Part shown: in pieces, positions 9,716 through 17,232 of the stretch
Layout of the letters: the number at the start of each line of letters is the position of its first letter
Numbering within the stretch: position 1 is the first letter of the stretch
Assembly (NCBI RefSeq): GCF_000802185.1
Contig: NZ_KN676113.1
Location: 4,607,430 to 4,671,429 of the forward strand
Direction: 5' to 3'
DNA: 64,000 nucleotides
From: Belnapia sp. F-4-1
Lineage (GTDB): Bacteria > Pseudomonadota > Alphaproteobacteria > Acetobacterales > Acetobacteraceae
Notes under the pieces: model-generated
Databases searched by the model: none
Told to the model about the DNA's origin: nothing
Seen by the model: only the letters and a program-made list of their open reading frames with translations
Made by a program: the position numbers and the translations under genes

Positions 9716-10530
9716 GGCGCGAGCGCCTCTTCCGGCTCGCTCACCACCTCATCCGCCTCGCCAAGATAGGCGCGCCGCACATGCGGATCGGCCAGCACCT
9801 CCTGCGGCGAGCCCTCGGCGATCTTCTTGCCGAAGTCGAGGACCATGACGCGGTGGGAGATGTCCATCACCACGCCCATGTCGTGCTCGATCATCAGCAC
9901 GGTCATGCCCCATTCCTCGTTGAGGTCGAGGATGTAGCGGGCCATGTCCTCCTTCTCCTCGAGGTTCATTCCGGCCATTGGCTCGTCGAGGAGGATCAGC
10001 TTCGGGCGCAGCGCGATGGCGCGGGCCAGTTCCACCCGCTTGCGCAAGCCGTAGGAGAGCGTGCCGGCCGGTGCCTTCCGCACATGCTGGATCTCGAGGA
10101 AGTCGATAATCTCCTCGACCTCGCGCCGATGTGCGATTTCCTCGCGCTGCGCCCCGCCCAGCCAATAGGGCATGCCGGTGAGGAAGCCATGCCGCATCAG
10201 ATGGTGGCGGCCGACCATGATGTTGTCGAGCACGCTCATATGGCCGAACAGCGCCAAGTTCTGGAAGGTCCGGCCGATGCCGATGGCGGCGCGCTTGCGC
10301 GTCGGCAGGCGGGTGATGTCGGCGCCGTCGAAGCGGATGCGTCCGGAGGTCGGGCGGTAGCGGCCGGAAACGCAATTGACCATGGAAGTCTTGCCGGCGC
10401 CATTCGGGCCGATGATCGAGAAGACCTCGCCGGCCCTGACTTCGAAGGAGACGTCGGTGAGAGCCCGCACGCCGCCGAAGCGAAGCGTAACGCCCTCGGC
10501 GGCGAGGATCGCCATGCCGGGCTCAGCCAT
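9712..10530 (-). CDS. livG: LIV-type ABC importer ATPase (LivG-like)
   Basis: ABC ATPase of 272 residues and the first gene of the operon. The Walker A motif is GPNGAGKTS. The LivG-specific insertion after VGRHHLMRHGFLTG is present, with a degenerate signature LSYGLRKRVELARAI and Walker B LILLDEPMAGM. The ATG at 10530 is used; an ATG five codons later is an alternative, and neither has a strong Shine-Dalgarno sequence. It lies downstream of the palindromic operator, so the entire transport/ligase operon is probably controlled there. Confidence 0.9.
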   Translation of the reverse strand: MAEPGMAILAAEGVTLRFGGVRALTDVSFEVRAGEVFSIIGPNGAGKTSMVNCVSGRYRPTSGRIRFDGADITRLPTRKRAAIGIGRTFQNLALFGHMSVLDNIMVGRHHLMRHGFLTGMPYWLGGAQREEIAHRREVEEIIDFLEIQHVRKAPAGTLSYGLRKRVELARAIALRPKLILLDEPMAGMNLEEKEDMARYILDLNEEWGMTVLMIEHDMGVVMDISHRVMVLDFGKKIAEGSPQEVLADPHVRRAYLGEADEVVSEPEEALAP

Positions 10531-10600
10531 GATTCAGGCGATGAGGCGCAGTTGCGGCCACGATCGGTCCCTCCCCGGCGGGATTATGGTCCCCGCTCCT

Positions 10601-10620
10601 AAACGAACATATGTTCGTTT
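10601..10620. promoter_or_regulatory. Perfect 20-bp palindrome, probable TetR operator
   Basis: The sequence AAACGAACATATGTTCGTTT is a perfect inverted repeat in the gap between the divergent liv operon and the tetR gene. It lies 12 bases upstream (minus strand) of a CATAAT -10-like element at 10583-10588, so a bound dimer would cover the -35 region of the liv promoter. Size and symmetry fit a TetR-family operator. The ATG inside it (10611) is in frame with tetR but is unlikely to be the real start. Confidence 0.8.
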
Positions 10621-10685
10621 TCAGGTTGACCGCAAGAGGTTTCCGAAGCCAGCCTGCACCCCGACTAGGGGAGACGTCCAGCACG

Positions 10686-11285
10686 ATGGCCCGCATCACG
10701 GGATCCAGTGGCGAGCGCACGGCGGCGGCCATTCGCCAGGCCGCGCTGCGGCTGATCCACGAGCAGGGCTTCGCCGCCATGAACCTGCGCGAACTGGCGG
10801 CTGCAGTGGGCATCAGCCCAGCTTCGCTCTACAACCATATGACGACCAAACAGAGCCTGCTCTTCGACCTGATGTTGGAGCACATGACGGCACTGCTGGA
10901 GCAGACGGATGCCGCCCTCGCCGCCGCCGGGCCGGAACCGCTGGCTCGGCTGGAAGCCTTCATCGGCCACCATGTGCTCTACCACCTCGAGCGCAAGCGC
11001 GAGGTCTACATCGCCAATTTCGAGTTGCGCGCCCTTAATCCTGCCAATGCGATGCAGATCGTCGGCATGCGGCACGAGTATGAGGCACGGCTGATCGGGC
11101 TGCTGAAGGACGCGGCCGCAGCCGGCCTGCTTCGCCTCGGCGATGCACGGATCACCGCCTTCGCCATGCTCGCCATGCTGACCGGCGTCTGCACCTGGTA
11201 CCGCCCCGACGGGAGGCTGTCCCCTGCGGAACTCGTCGCGCTGCACACCCGCCTGGCGCTGGAGGGCGTGCTCCGCCGCGACTAG
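10686..11285 (+). CDS. TetR-family transcriptional regulator
   Basis: A 199-residue regulator. The N-terminal helix-turn-helix (about residues 15-60) reads RTAAAIRQAALRLIHEQGFAAMNLRELAAAVGISPASLYNHMTTKQSLL, matching TetR. The C-terminal ligand domain resembles regulators of acyl-CoA metabolism. I placed the start at 10686 (MARITGSSG) with GGGGAGA at 10668-10674 upstream; an earlier in-frame ATG lies inside the palindromic operator. It is divergent from the liv/CoA-ligase operon and probably represses it, relieved by an acyl-CoA or acid ligand (inference). Confidence 0.88.
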   Translation: MARITGSSGERTAAAIRQAALRLIHEQGFAAMNLRELAAAVGISPASLYNHMTTKQSLLFDLMLEHMTALLEQTDAALAAAGPEPLARLEAFIGHHVLYHLERKREVYIANFELRALNPANAMQIVGMRHEYEARLIGLLKDAAAAGLLRLGDARITAFAMLAMLTGVCTWYRPDGRLSPAELVALHTRLALEGVLRRD

Positions 11286-11866
11286 CGCAGACCGTCCTTG
11301 CCGACGACCTCCGCCGTGGTCAGCCCGCCGATGCGGGGCAGCGGGCGGCCGCCATCGGTCAGCGCCAGGCAGAGCAGGATCTCCCCCGCCCGCGGCGCAT
11401 CCGTCACCCGCGCCTCGATGGCGTCGAAATGGCTGCGGACGAAGGCGGCGTCTTTGTGGCCGAGCGGGACGTCGACCGGGGTGCCTGGCCCACCCGCCTT
11501 CTTGGCCGAGGGGATCAGCGCCGGTCCCTTTCCGAGCGCGGCCCTGACCGGCGCGCCCATCTTCGGGTGCAGCAGGGCGGCGGCATGCTCGAGTTCGCCT
11601 GCCTCACCCACGACGGCGGCCTTGCCGAAGCTCTCCACCTGCTCGCCCGGAATGCCGAGAGCGGCAATGGCGCGCTCGGCCAGCAATGCACCGAGCGCCT
11701 CGCCCTGGGCGACCAGTTCGGAAAGATCCTCCATGTAACGGCCGGCAAAAGGGTTCTCGATGACGGCGCAGGCGACGGCGCGGCGGATCGGCCGGGGCAG
11801 GTCGCGCCCCATCTCCCGCCGCGTCTCGTCCAGCAGCACCACGAGCTTCCGGATCACCGCCGCCAT
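11282..11866 (-). CDS. DUF1185 / amino-acid-synthesis (AA_synth) family protein
   Basis: A 194-residue protein of the DUF1185 family (Pfam AA_synth), known from structures but without a settled function. Family features are the N-terminal IRKLVVLLDETRREMG, the ACAVIENPFAGRY core, the GKAAVVGEAGELEHAAALLHPKMG stretch and a RSHFDAIEARVTDAP segment. The ATG at 11866 is preceded by GAGG and lies 4 bases after the radical SAM stop; a longer frame would run into that gene. It is the last gene of a coupled set headed by the enamidase homologue. The tail overlaps the convergent tetR stop by 4 bases. Confidence 0.8.
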   Translation of the reverse strand: MAAVIRKLVVLLDETRREMGRDLPRPIRRAVACAVIENPFAGRYMEDLSELVAQGEALGALLAERAIAALGIPGEQVESFGKAAVVGEAGELEHAAALLHPKMGAPVRAALGKGPALIPSAKKAGGPGTPVDVPLGHKDAAFVRSHFDAIEARVTDAPRAGEILLCLALTDGGRPLPRIGGLTTAEVVGKDGLR

Positions 11867-11870
11867 TGCC

Positions 11871-12980
11871 TCAGGCCCTTCCCGCCAGATTGGCCAGCCG
11901 CGCGCCATGGCCGATGACGGCGCCGAGCGAGCCGAGATTGCGCCGGTCCGCCAGGGCCGCGACGGCAGCCAGCGGTCGCCCTTCCTTCAGGCGCGCGAAG
12001 GAGTCGCCGATGGAGACCGAGAAGTGCAGCATGATGCTGGCGTCGCGGTAGCAATCGGTGGTGCAGGCCTGGCAGCCGTCGCGCATCACCTTGTCCGGGG
12101 TGAAGTCCCAGACCGAGGAGAGTGGCTCCTTCCAGTCCTCACAGCGCCAGAGGTCGTAATTCCAGTCCAGGTAGAAATACTTGTAGCCGGCATGGCAGAT
12201 GAAGCGCTCGCCCTGGCCGGTCAAGCGGCGGCGCATGTCGGCGATGGCGGCGCGCGGGTTGTGCACCGGGATTACGCCACGAGCCTGCTCGACCCCGTCG
12301 AAAGCCGCCAGCAGCTCCGCCTGCGACATGTCCACCAGCTCGCTGTCCTCGGAATAGACGAGGGAGGAGGAGCCGAGCGCCGCCTTGCGCGGGTAGGAGA
12401 AGGTGACGGCGGAGAAGCCGAGCTCCTTCAGGAAGCGGCCGAGCGCCGCGTAGTCCTTCACCAGCCGGGTCATGGCGACGCTGGCGATCGGCGTCACCCC
12501 CTTGGCGGCGAGGCGGGTATTCGCCTCCTTGATGCGGGCGCAGACGCCCTTCAGCCCGCGATTCTCCTCATGCAGATGCGCGTGCTCGCTATCGATGGAG
12601 ATGAACAGGGTGGTGATGCCGGCGGCCGCGAGGTCATCCACCTTGGGCGGCAGCAGCCAGCCATTGGTGACGAGGGTCGGCTGCGTGCCCTGCGCCGTCG
12701 CCTCGCGCGCCATGTCCAGGATTTTCGGATGCAGCAGCGGCTCGCCACCCATGAAGGTGACGAAGCGCACATTCGCCTGCTCGCGCAGCCGGGTGAGCGC
12801 GGCCGGGAAGCGCTCGGCATCCAGCCAGCTGCGGTGCTTCACGAAGCCCTTGTTGTGGGCGAAATTGCAGAAGTCGCAGGTGGCGTTGCACATATTGGTG
12901 ACGGAGACGTTGCAGATCGCCGGCCCCCCGCGCGGCACCAGCCGCAGCAGGTCGAACACCCCCGATGTCTTGCTCGCCAT
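11871..12980 (-). CDS. Radical SAM protein with C-terminal cysteine cluster (SPASM-like)
   Basis: A 369-residue radical S-adenosylmethionine enzyme. The CxxxCxxC motif MCNATCDFC is at residues 30-38 (Cys31, 35, 38) and binds the catalytic 4Fe-4S cluster. FMGGEPLLHP is the GGE motif that binds SAM, and TNGW and SIDSE follow the usual barrel order. The C-terminal part has further cysteines (FICHAGYKYF, WRCEDW, GCQACTTDC), suggesting auxiliary clusters as in SPASM proteins. The substrate is unknown. The start at ATG 12980 shares one base with the upstream stop (TGATG). Its coupling to an enamidase homologue and a flippase-like protein is unexplained. Confidence 0.82.
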   Translation of the reverse strand: MASKTSGVFDLLRLVPRGGPAICNVSVTNMCNATCDFCNFAHNKGFVKHRSWLDAERFPAALTRLREQANVRFVTFMGGEPLLHPKILDMAREATAQGTQPTLVTNGWLLPPKVDDLAAAGITTLFISIDSEHAHLHEENRGLKGVCARIKEANTRLAAKGVTPIASVAMTRLVKDYAALGRFLKELGFSAVTFSYPRKAALGSSSLVYSEDSELVDMSQAELLAAFDGVEQARGVIPVHNPRAAIADMRRRLTGQGERFICHAGYKYFYLDWNYDLWRCEDWKEPLSSVWDFTPDKVMRDGCQACTTDCYRDASIMLHFSVSIGDSFARLKEGRPLAAVAALADRRNLGSLGAVIGHGARLANLAGRA

Positions 12981-13978
12981 CACCCATCCCTCGGTTCAGC
13001 CGGACGCATAGACCCGCTTTCCGCCCGCTGCCAAGCGATAAGGCCAGGTAGGCTCAGGCAGACCTCCCGCGCTCGCCGCACCAGGGCCACGGCGAGGGCC
13101 GCTGCGGCCGGCACGCCGACCAGCGCCGCGGCGCCGATGATCGCCCCCTCCTGCACCGCCAGCGCCCCCGGCAGCATGAAGCCGACATTCCGCAGCGCCT
13201 GGGCCAGGCTCTCGATCACCAGCGCATCCGCGAGCGTGATGGGGTGGCCCAGCAGCCAAAGGACGCCCGCGATCTCCACCGCCCCGAGCAGCCAGGAGAC
13301 CGTATGCCAGAGGGTCGCCATCGCCAGCCGCGGCCAGTCCGCATGCAATTCAAGGATCGCCCCCTGCAACCCCCGCACCCAGCCGGGGTCGATGGCCGGC
13401 CAGCGCCGGGCGAGCCGCCCGAGGCCGCGTTCCAGCAGGGTCAGCGGCAGCCGGCGCTGGAACAGCACCATGGCCCCTGCCCCGGCCAGCGCGATCCCGA
13501 AGCCGGCCGCAGCGAAGCCGAGCAGCCCCGGCCCATCCCCGACGCCCAGCAGCAGCGCGACACCGGCCAGTGTGAAGAAGAGCTGCGAGACGGCTTCCAG
13601 CGTCAGGTCAACGGTCGCCGTCGCCCCCGCCATCTGGCTGGAGACCCCGTGCCGCGCGAGCAGCCGTGCCGCCGCCGCCTGACCGACCAGCGCCCCGGCC
13701 GGCACCAGGGCGTTGGCCGATTCCCGGTACCAGCGGAGCTGCGCCATCACCATGAAGGGCGGCCGCGCCGCGGGCGGCAACAGCGCTCGCCAGGCCGCCG
13801 CCGTCAGCAGGATCTGCGGAACATGCACCGCGGCCGAGATGCCGACCGCCGCCGGCAGATCCGCCAGCACCACCCCGAGCCCCGGTAGCTCGCCCGCATT
13901 AAGGGCAATCACCGCCCCCAGCGCCAGCAGGCCGAAGACCAGCCCGTTGCGGAGGCCCTGGCGCCAGCCGGGGATCAA
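12980..13978 (-). CDS. Flippase-like membrane protein (LPG-synthase TM / HpnL-like)
   Basis: A 332-residue integral membrane protein with about eight hydrophobic segments. It resembles the transmembrane domain of lysylphosphatidylglycerol synthases and HpnL-like proteins: QLRWYRESANALVPAG in the middle and ADALVIESLAQALRNVGFMLPGALAVQEGAIIG near the C-terminus. No transferase domain is attached. Members are thought to move lipids or lipid-linked molecules across the inner membrane. Translation probably begins at TTG 13978, overlapping the enamidase stop by 3 bases. Why such a protein is cotranscribed with an enamidase is unknown. Confidence 0.75.
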   Translation of the reverse strand: MIPGWRQGLRNGLVFGLLALGAVIALNAGELPGLGVVLADLPAAVGISAAVHVPQILLTAAAWRALLPPAARPPFMVMAQLRWYRESANALVPAGALVGQAAAARLLARHGVSSQMAGATATVDLTLEAVSQLFFTLAGVALLLGVGDGPGLLGFAAAGFGIALAGAGAMVLFQRRLPLTLLERGLGRLARRWPAIDPGWVRGLQGAILELHADWPRLAMATLWHTVSWLLGAVEIAGVLWLLGHPITLADALVIESLAQALRNVGFMLPGALAVQEGAIIGAAALVGVPAAAALAVALVRRAREVCLSLPGLIAWQRAESGSMRPAEPRDG

Positions 13979-15189
13979 TGCCCGAGCGTCTCCGGCACCC
14001 GCTCGGCCGGCGGGGTATTGCGGCTGCGGCCGCAGCGCATCGCCCCGTCGATCATGACGCCGCCGATGCCGGGGATGTCGCCGAGCGCCACGCTGTGCAA
14101 CAGGTCCCGCCCCGCCGTGTGCTGCGCCCGGTCGAGGAAGACGAGGTCGGCCGCCCGCCCTGGCTCGATCAGCCCGGCATCGAGGTTGCGGATGCGCGCC
14201 GTGTTGCCCGTCGCCATGGCGAAGGCCTGCTCTGCCTTGATCCCGCCCAGCGAGGACAACAGCGAGATCATCCGCAGGATGCCGAGCGGCTGCACGCCCG
14301 AGCCCGCCGGGCTGTCCGTGCCGAGGATGACGCGATGCAGCTGGCCGAGGTCGCGCGCCGCCTGCACCGCGGCGATCGCCACCCGCTCGTTGCCATTATG
14401 AACGAGCTCGATGGCTCGGCTGCTGCGCTCGCAAAGCTCGCAGACATGCGCCTCCGGCAGGCTGGTATGCCCGCCATTGATATGGCCGATGATGTCGGCA
14501 TCCGCCTCCAGCACCGTGTCCTTGTCGATCAGCCCGCTGCCGGGGATGGAGGGGCCGCCGGTATGGATGGTGCTCTGGATGCCGTGCTTGCGCGCCCAGG
14601 CCACCATCTCACGCGCTTCGTAGCCGGCCTTGACCGAGCCGAGGCCGACCTCGCCCAGCAAGGTCACGCCGGCGGCGGCGAGTTCGGCGAAGTCGCTTTC
14701 GACCATGCCCTTCTCCAGCACCGGCGCGCCGGCCAGCACCTTCACACCGGCCGGGCGGGCGTTGAAGAAGGCGCGCTGGGCGGTGATCGCCAGCGCCTTC
14801 AGCCCTACGATGTCCTTCGGCCGGCCAGGCAGGTGCACCTCGCCGGCCGAGATCATGGTGGTGACGCCGCCATGCAGGTTGCTCTCGATCCAACCCATCT
14901 GGTTCTGCCGCGGCGTCCAATCGCCGATCACCGGATGGACATGGCTGTCGACCAAGCCGGGCGCCACGGCGCAGCCATGCGCGTCGATGACGCTGTCGGC
15001 CGGGCCGCGGTCGGCCAGTTCCCCGGCCCGGCCGACGGCCACGATCCTGCCGTCCTCGATCAGGATGGCATCGGCTTCGAGCACCGGGTTGGCGAGGTCG
15101 CCCGAGAGCAGCAGCCCGATATTCCGCACCAGGATGCGGCCCCGTGCCGGACCCGACGCCTGTTCCACCGCCATGGCCTGATCCCCCAT
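13975..15189 (-). CDS. Enamidase homologue (amidohydrolase; 6-oxo-tetrahydronicotinate hydrolysis)
   Basis: A 404-residue metal-dependent amidohydrolase. It closely follows the enamidase of Eubacterium barkeri nicotinate fermentation as I remember it: RNIGLLLSGD at the N-terminus, LPGRPKD, NARPAGVKV, LEKGM, GEVGLGSVK, and SRNTPPAERV at the C-terminus. Metal ligands are visible as HVH (His83, His85), Glu in GEVG, His in IHTGG, His in GHINGG and Asp in GTDSP. The reaction opens the ring of 1,4,5,6-tetrahydro-6-oxonicotinate to 2-formylglutarate and ammonia. It is divergent from marR, which lies before a 6-hydroxynicotinate-reductase homologue, giving two consecutive pathway steps. ATG 15189 is used; ATG 15174 is possible. 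A related cyclic amide substrate cannot be excluded. Confidence 0.85.
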   Translation of the reverse strand: MGDQAMAVEQASGPARGRILVRNIGLLLSGDLANPVLEADAILIEDGRIVAVGRAGELADRGPADSVIDAHGCAVAPGLVDSHVHPVIGDWTPRQNQMGWIESNLHGGVTTMISAGEVHLPGRPKDIVGLKALAITAQRAFFNARPAGVKVLAGAPVLEKGMVESDFAELAAAGVTLLGEVGLGSVKAGYEAREMVAWARKHGIQSTIHTGGPSIPGSGLIDKDTVLEADADIIGHINGGHTSLPEAHVCELCERSSRAIELVHNGNERVAIAAVQAARDLGQLHRVILGTDSPAGSGVQPLGILRMISLLSSLGGIKAEQAFAMATGNTARIRNLDAGLIEPGRAADLVFLDRAQHTAGRDLLHSVALGDIPGIGGVMIDGAMRCGRSRNTPPAERVPETLGH

Positions 15190-15218
15190 GCCCTCGCGCC
15201 ACTCTAGCCCCGGCTCAT

Positions 15219-15236
15219 TCGTAAGCCTAGAAACGA
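15219..15236. promoter_or_regulatory. Inverted repeat, probable MarR operator (site 1)
   Basis: TCGTAAGCCTAGAAACGA: TCGT and ACGA arms 10 bases apart, in the 67-base gap between the divergent enamidase and marR genes. Arm spacing is identical to site 2 at 15717-15734 and 12 of 18 bases match it. Confidence 0.65.
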
Positions 15237-15256
15237 AATGCGACGCGGAGGCGAGG

Positions 15257-15682
15257 ATGGAGGAGCCGGAGGACTATGTCCTGGAGGAGCAGGTGGGCCA
15301 CCTGCTGCGCCGGGCCTATCAGCGCCACCTCGCCCTGTTCCAGGGGATCATGGGGGAGGATGGGCCGACTTCCATGCAATTCGCCGCCCTCCATGTGCTG
15401 TGGCGGCGCGGCCCGCTTTCGCAGAACCTGCTCGGGCGGTCGCTGGCGATGGATCCGCCGACGGTGAAGGGTGTTGTCGCCCGGCTGATGGCCCGCGGCC
15501 TGGTGGTGCGGGAGCGCGACCCCTCCGATGCCCGGATGCTGCTGGTGGTGCTGACGCCGACGGCGCAGGCGGCCCTGCCGGGTTGGGTGGAGAAGGCCAA
15601 GGCAGTGTCCGCCGCCACCCTCGCGCCGCTGCCGCGGGACGAGCAGACGCGGCTCGGCGCCATCCTCCGGCGGATGGGATGA
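15257..15682 (+). CDS. MarR-family transcriptional regulator
   Basis: A 141-residue winged-helix regulator. FAALHVLWRRGPLSQNLLGRSLAMDPPTVKGVVARLMARGLVVRERDPSDARMLLVVLT covers the DNA-binding helices and the wing. The ATG at 15257 follows a GAGGCGAGG Shine-Dalgarno region. MarR proteins (NicR, BpsR) control nicotinate catabolism in Pseudomonas and Bordetella and respond to 6-hydroxynicotinate. Its place between the enamidase and reductase genes, with matching inverted repeats on either side of marR, suggests the same kind of control here; that is inference. Confidence 0.88.
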   Translation: MEEPEDYVLEEQVGHLLRRAYQRHLALFQGIMGEDGPTSMQFAALHVLWRRGPLSQNLLGRSLAMDPPTVKGVVARLMARGLVVRERDPSDARMLLVVLTPTAQAALPGWVEKAKAVSAATLAPLPRDEQTRLGAILRRMG

Positions 15683-15716
15683 TTTCCGTTGTGGCAGGAT
15701 GGCGGGACTGGCAAAC

Positions 15717-15734
15717 TCGTTAGCGACACAACGA
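15717..15734. promoter_or_regulatory. Inverted repeat, probable MarR operator (site 2)
   Basis: TCGTTAGCGACACAACGA has TCGTT/AACGA arms and ends 13 bases before the ATG of the reductase gene. It shares spacing and the TCGTnAGC half with site 1 upstream of marR. Binding here would block transcription or initiation of the reductase gene. Confidence 0.65.
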
Positions 15735-15747
15735 CTGGCCCGGCCCG

Positions 15748-17232
15748 ATGAGCACCGACCGCACCGCCCTCTTCGGCGCCCGCGAAGGCAATGAGGGCAT
15801 CGTCCGCTGCGACGCCTGCCCCGTGCTCTGCCGCATCCGCCCCGGCCGCAGCGGCGCCTGCAGCCGCTACGCCAACCAGGACGGCGCCCTGGTCCGCACC
15901 GACCCGCTGGTGCTGATGCAGCGCACGGTGGACGCCGGGGGCGAGACGGTACCCTTTCTCGAAGGCTCGGAGGACTGGGCCGGCGGGCTCGCGCCGCGGG
16001 AAGACGTCTTCGTCTCCGCCATCGGCGCCGGGACGACCTATCCGGACTACAAGCCGGCCCCCTTCATCGTCGGCTCACGCCATGCCGGGGTCGATACCGT
16101 CACCGTCGTAACCGAGGGCATTTTCAGCTATTGCGGTCTCAAGGTGAAGATCGACACCGACCGGCATCTCGGTCCGGAGACGGCGGCCGTCCGCGTCGAT
16201 GCCGAGCAGATCGGCCATGTCACCACCGCCGAATACGGCAGCCAGATGCTGAGCCTCGGCGGCGTGCGGCACCTGACCGGCGGCTCCAAGCGCGAGGGCA
16301 ATGTCACCTGCGCGGCCATGCTGGCGCTTTGCAACAAGCAGGCGGTTGAGGTCTCGATAGACGGTGGGGTGACGCTGGTGCTGCAGGCCGGGCAGGCACC
16401 CATCGTCGACGGCGTGCCGGAGCGGCGCATGCGGGTCGGCTGCGGCAGCGCCGCCATCGGCATCTTCGCCCAGCAATGGCACGGGCATGTGGACGAGGTG
16501 ATCGTGGTCGACGACCACATCACCGGCGTGCTCTCCGAGCACCAAGCCGGGAAATGCCTCGACGTGCCGCCCACGGGCATCCGCGTCCGCGGCAGGCGCT
16601 CGACGCCGGGGCGCTACTTCCAGGTGGCGCATCCGGGCGACGGCTGGGGCGGGACCGACATCAAGGACCCACTCGCCGTCATCGAGAGCATCGACCCGAA
16701 GACCGCATGGCCCGGCCTCCGCCTGCTGCTGACCAGCACGACGGGCGAGGACCACCTCTATGTCGAGCTCGACGAGGCGCTGCGCCCGGTCCCGGTGCCG
16801 ACGCCGCCCGCCGTGCTGAAGACCGTGGAGCGCATCGGCGAAAATTGCGAGCCGGCGATGACCTCCATCCTGTTCATGGCCGGCGCCGGCGGCTCGCTCC
16901 GGGCAGGCGTCACCGAGAATCCCGTGCTGCTGACGCGGGAGGTGCAGCGCTCCCTCGTCCGCGTCACCATCGGCGGGGCGCCCTGCACGCTCTGGCCGGG
17001 TGGCGGCATCACGGTGATGGCCGATGTGCTGCGGGTGCCGGACGGGGCCTTCGGCTATGTGCCGACGCCGGCCCTCGTCGCACCGATGGAGTTCACCCTG
17101 CGCGCCGATCTCTATGCCCGGCTCGGTGGGCATGTGGACCATGCGGTGCCGCTGGAGCAACTCCTCGCCGAGTACGGCAGCACCGCCCGGCAGGAAGCCT
17201 GGATCGACAGGAATCCATGGCCGGCGCCCTAG
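15748..17232 (+). CDS. 6-hydroxynicotinate reductase homologue (Fe-S protein)
   Basis: A 494-residue protein matching the Eubacterium barkeri 6-hydroxynicotinate reductase family. That enzyme uses reduced ferredoxin to convert 6-hydroxynicotinate to 1,4,5,6-tetrahydro-6-oxonicotinate, the enamidase substrate. The N-terminus has CDACPVLC plus a later Cys (Cys21, 24, 28, 38), a likely iron-sulfur site, and IFSYCGLKVKID follows around residue 129. There is no signal peptide, so it is cytoplasmic. It is preceded by a probable MarR operator and has almost no Shine-Dalgarno sequence. It overlaps the UPF0280 gene by 16 bases. A reductase acting on another hydroxylated N-heterocycle is an alternative. 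Confidence 0.82.
   Translation: MSTDRTALFGAREGNEGIVRCDACPVLCRIRPGRSGACSRYANQDGALVRTDPLVLMQRTVDAGGETVPFLEGSEDWAGGLAPREDVFVSAIGAGTTYPDYKPAPFIVGSRHAGVDTVTVVTEGIFSYCGLKVKIDTDRHLGPETAAVRVDAEQIGHVTTAEYGSQMLSLGGVRHLTGGSKREGNVTCAAMLALCNKQAVEVSIDGGVTLVLQAGQAPIVDGVPERRMRVGCGSAAIGIFAQQWHGHVDEVIVVDDHITGVLSEHQAGKCLDVPPTGIRVRGRRSTPGRYFQVAHPGDGWGGTDIKDPLAVIESIDPKTAWPGLRLLLTSTTGEDHLYVELDEALRPVPVPTPPAVLKTVERIGENCEPAMTSILFMAGAGGSLRAGVTENPVLLTREVQRSLVRVTIGGAPCTLWPGGGITVMADVLRVPDGAFGYVPTPALVAPMEFTLRADLYARLGGHVDHAVPLEQLLAEYGSTARQEAWIDRNPWPAP

Noticed and set aside
10611-10685. Earlier ATG for the first tetR gene
   Set aside because: It lies inside the palindromic operator, and the peptide it adds is not TetR-like; the start at 10686 has its own ribosome-binding site.
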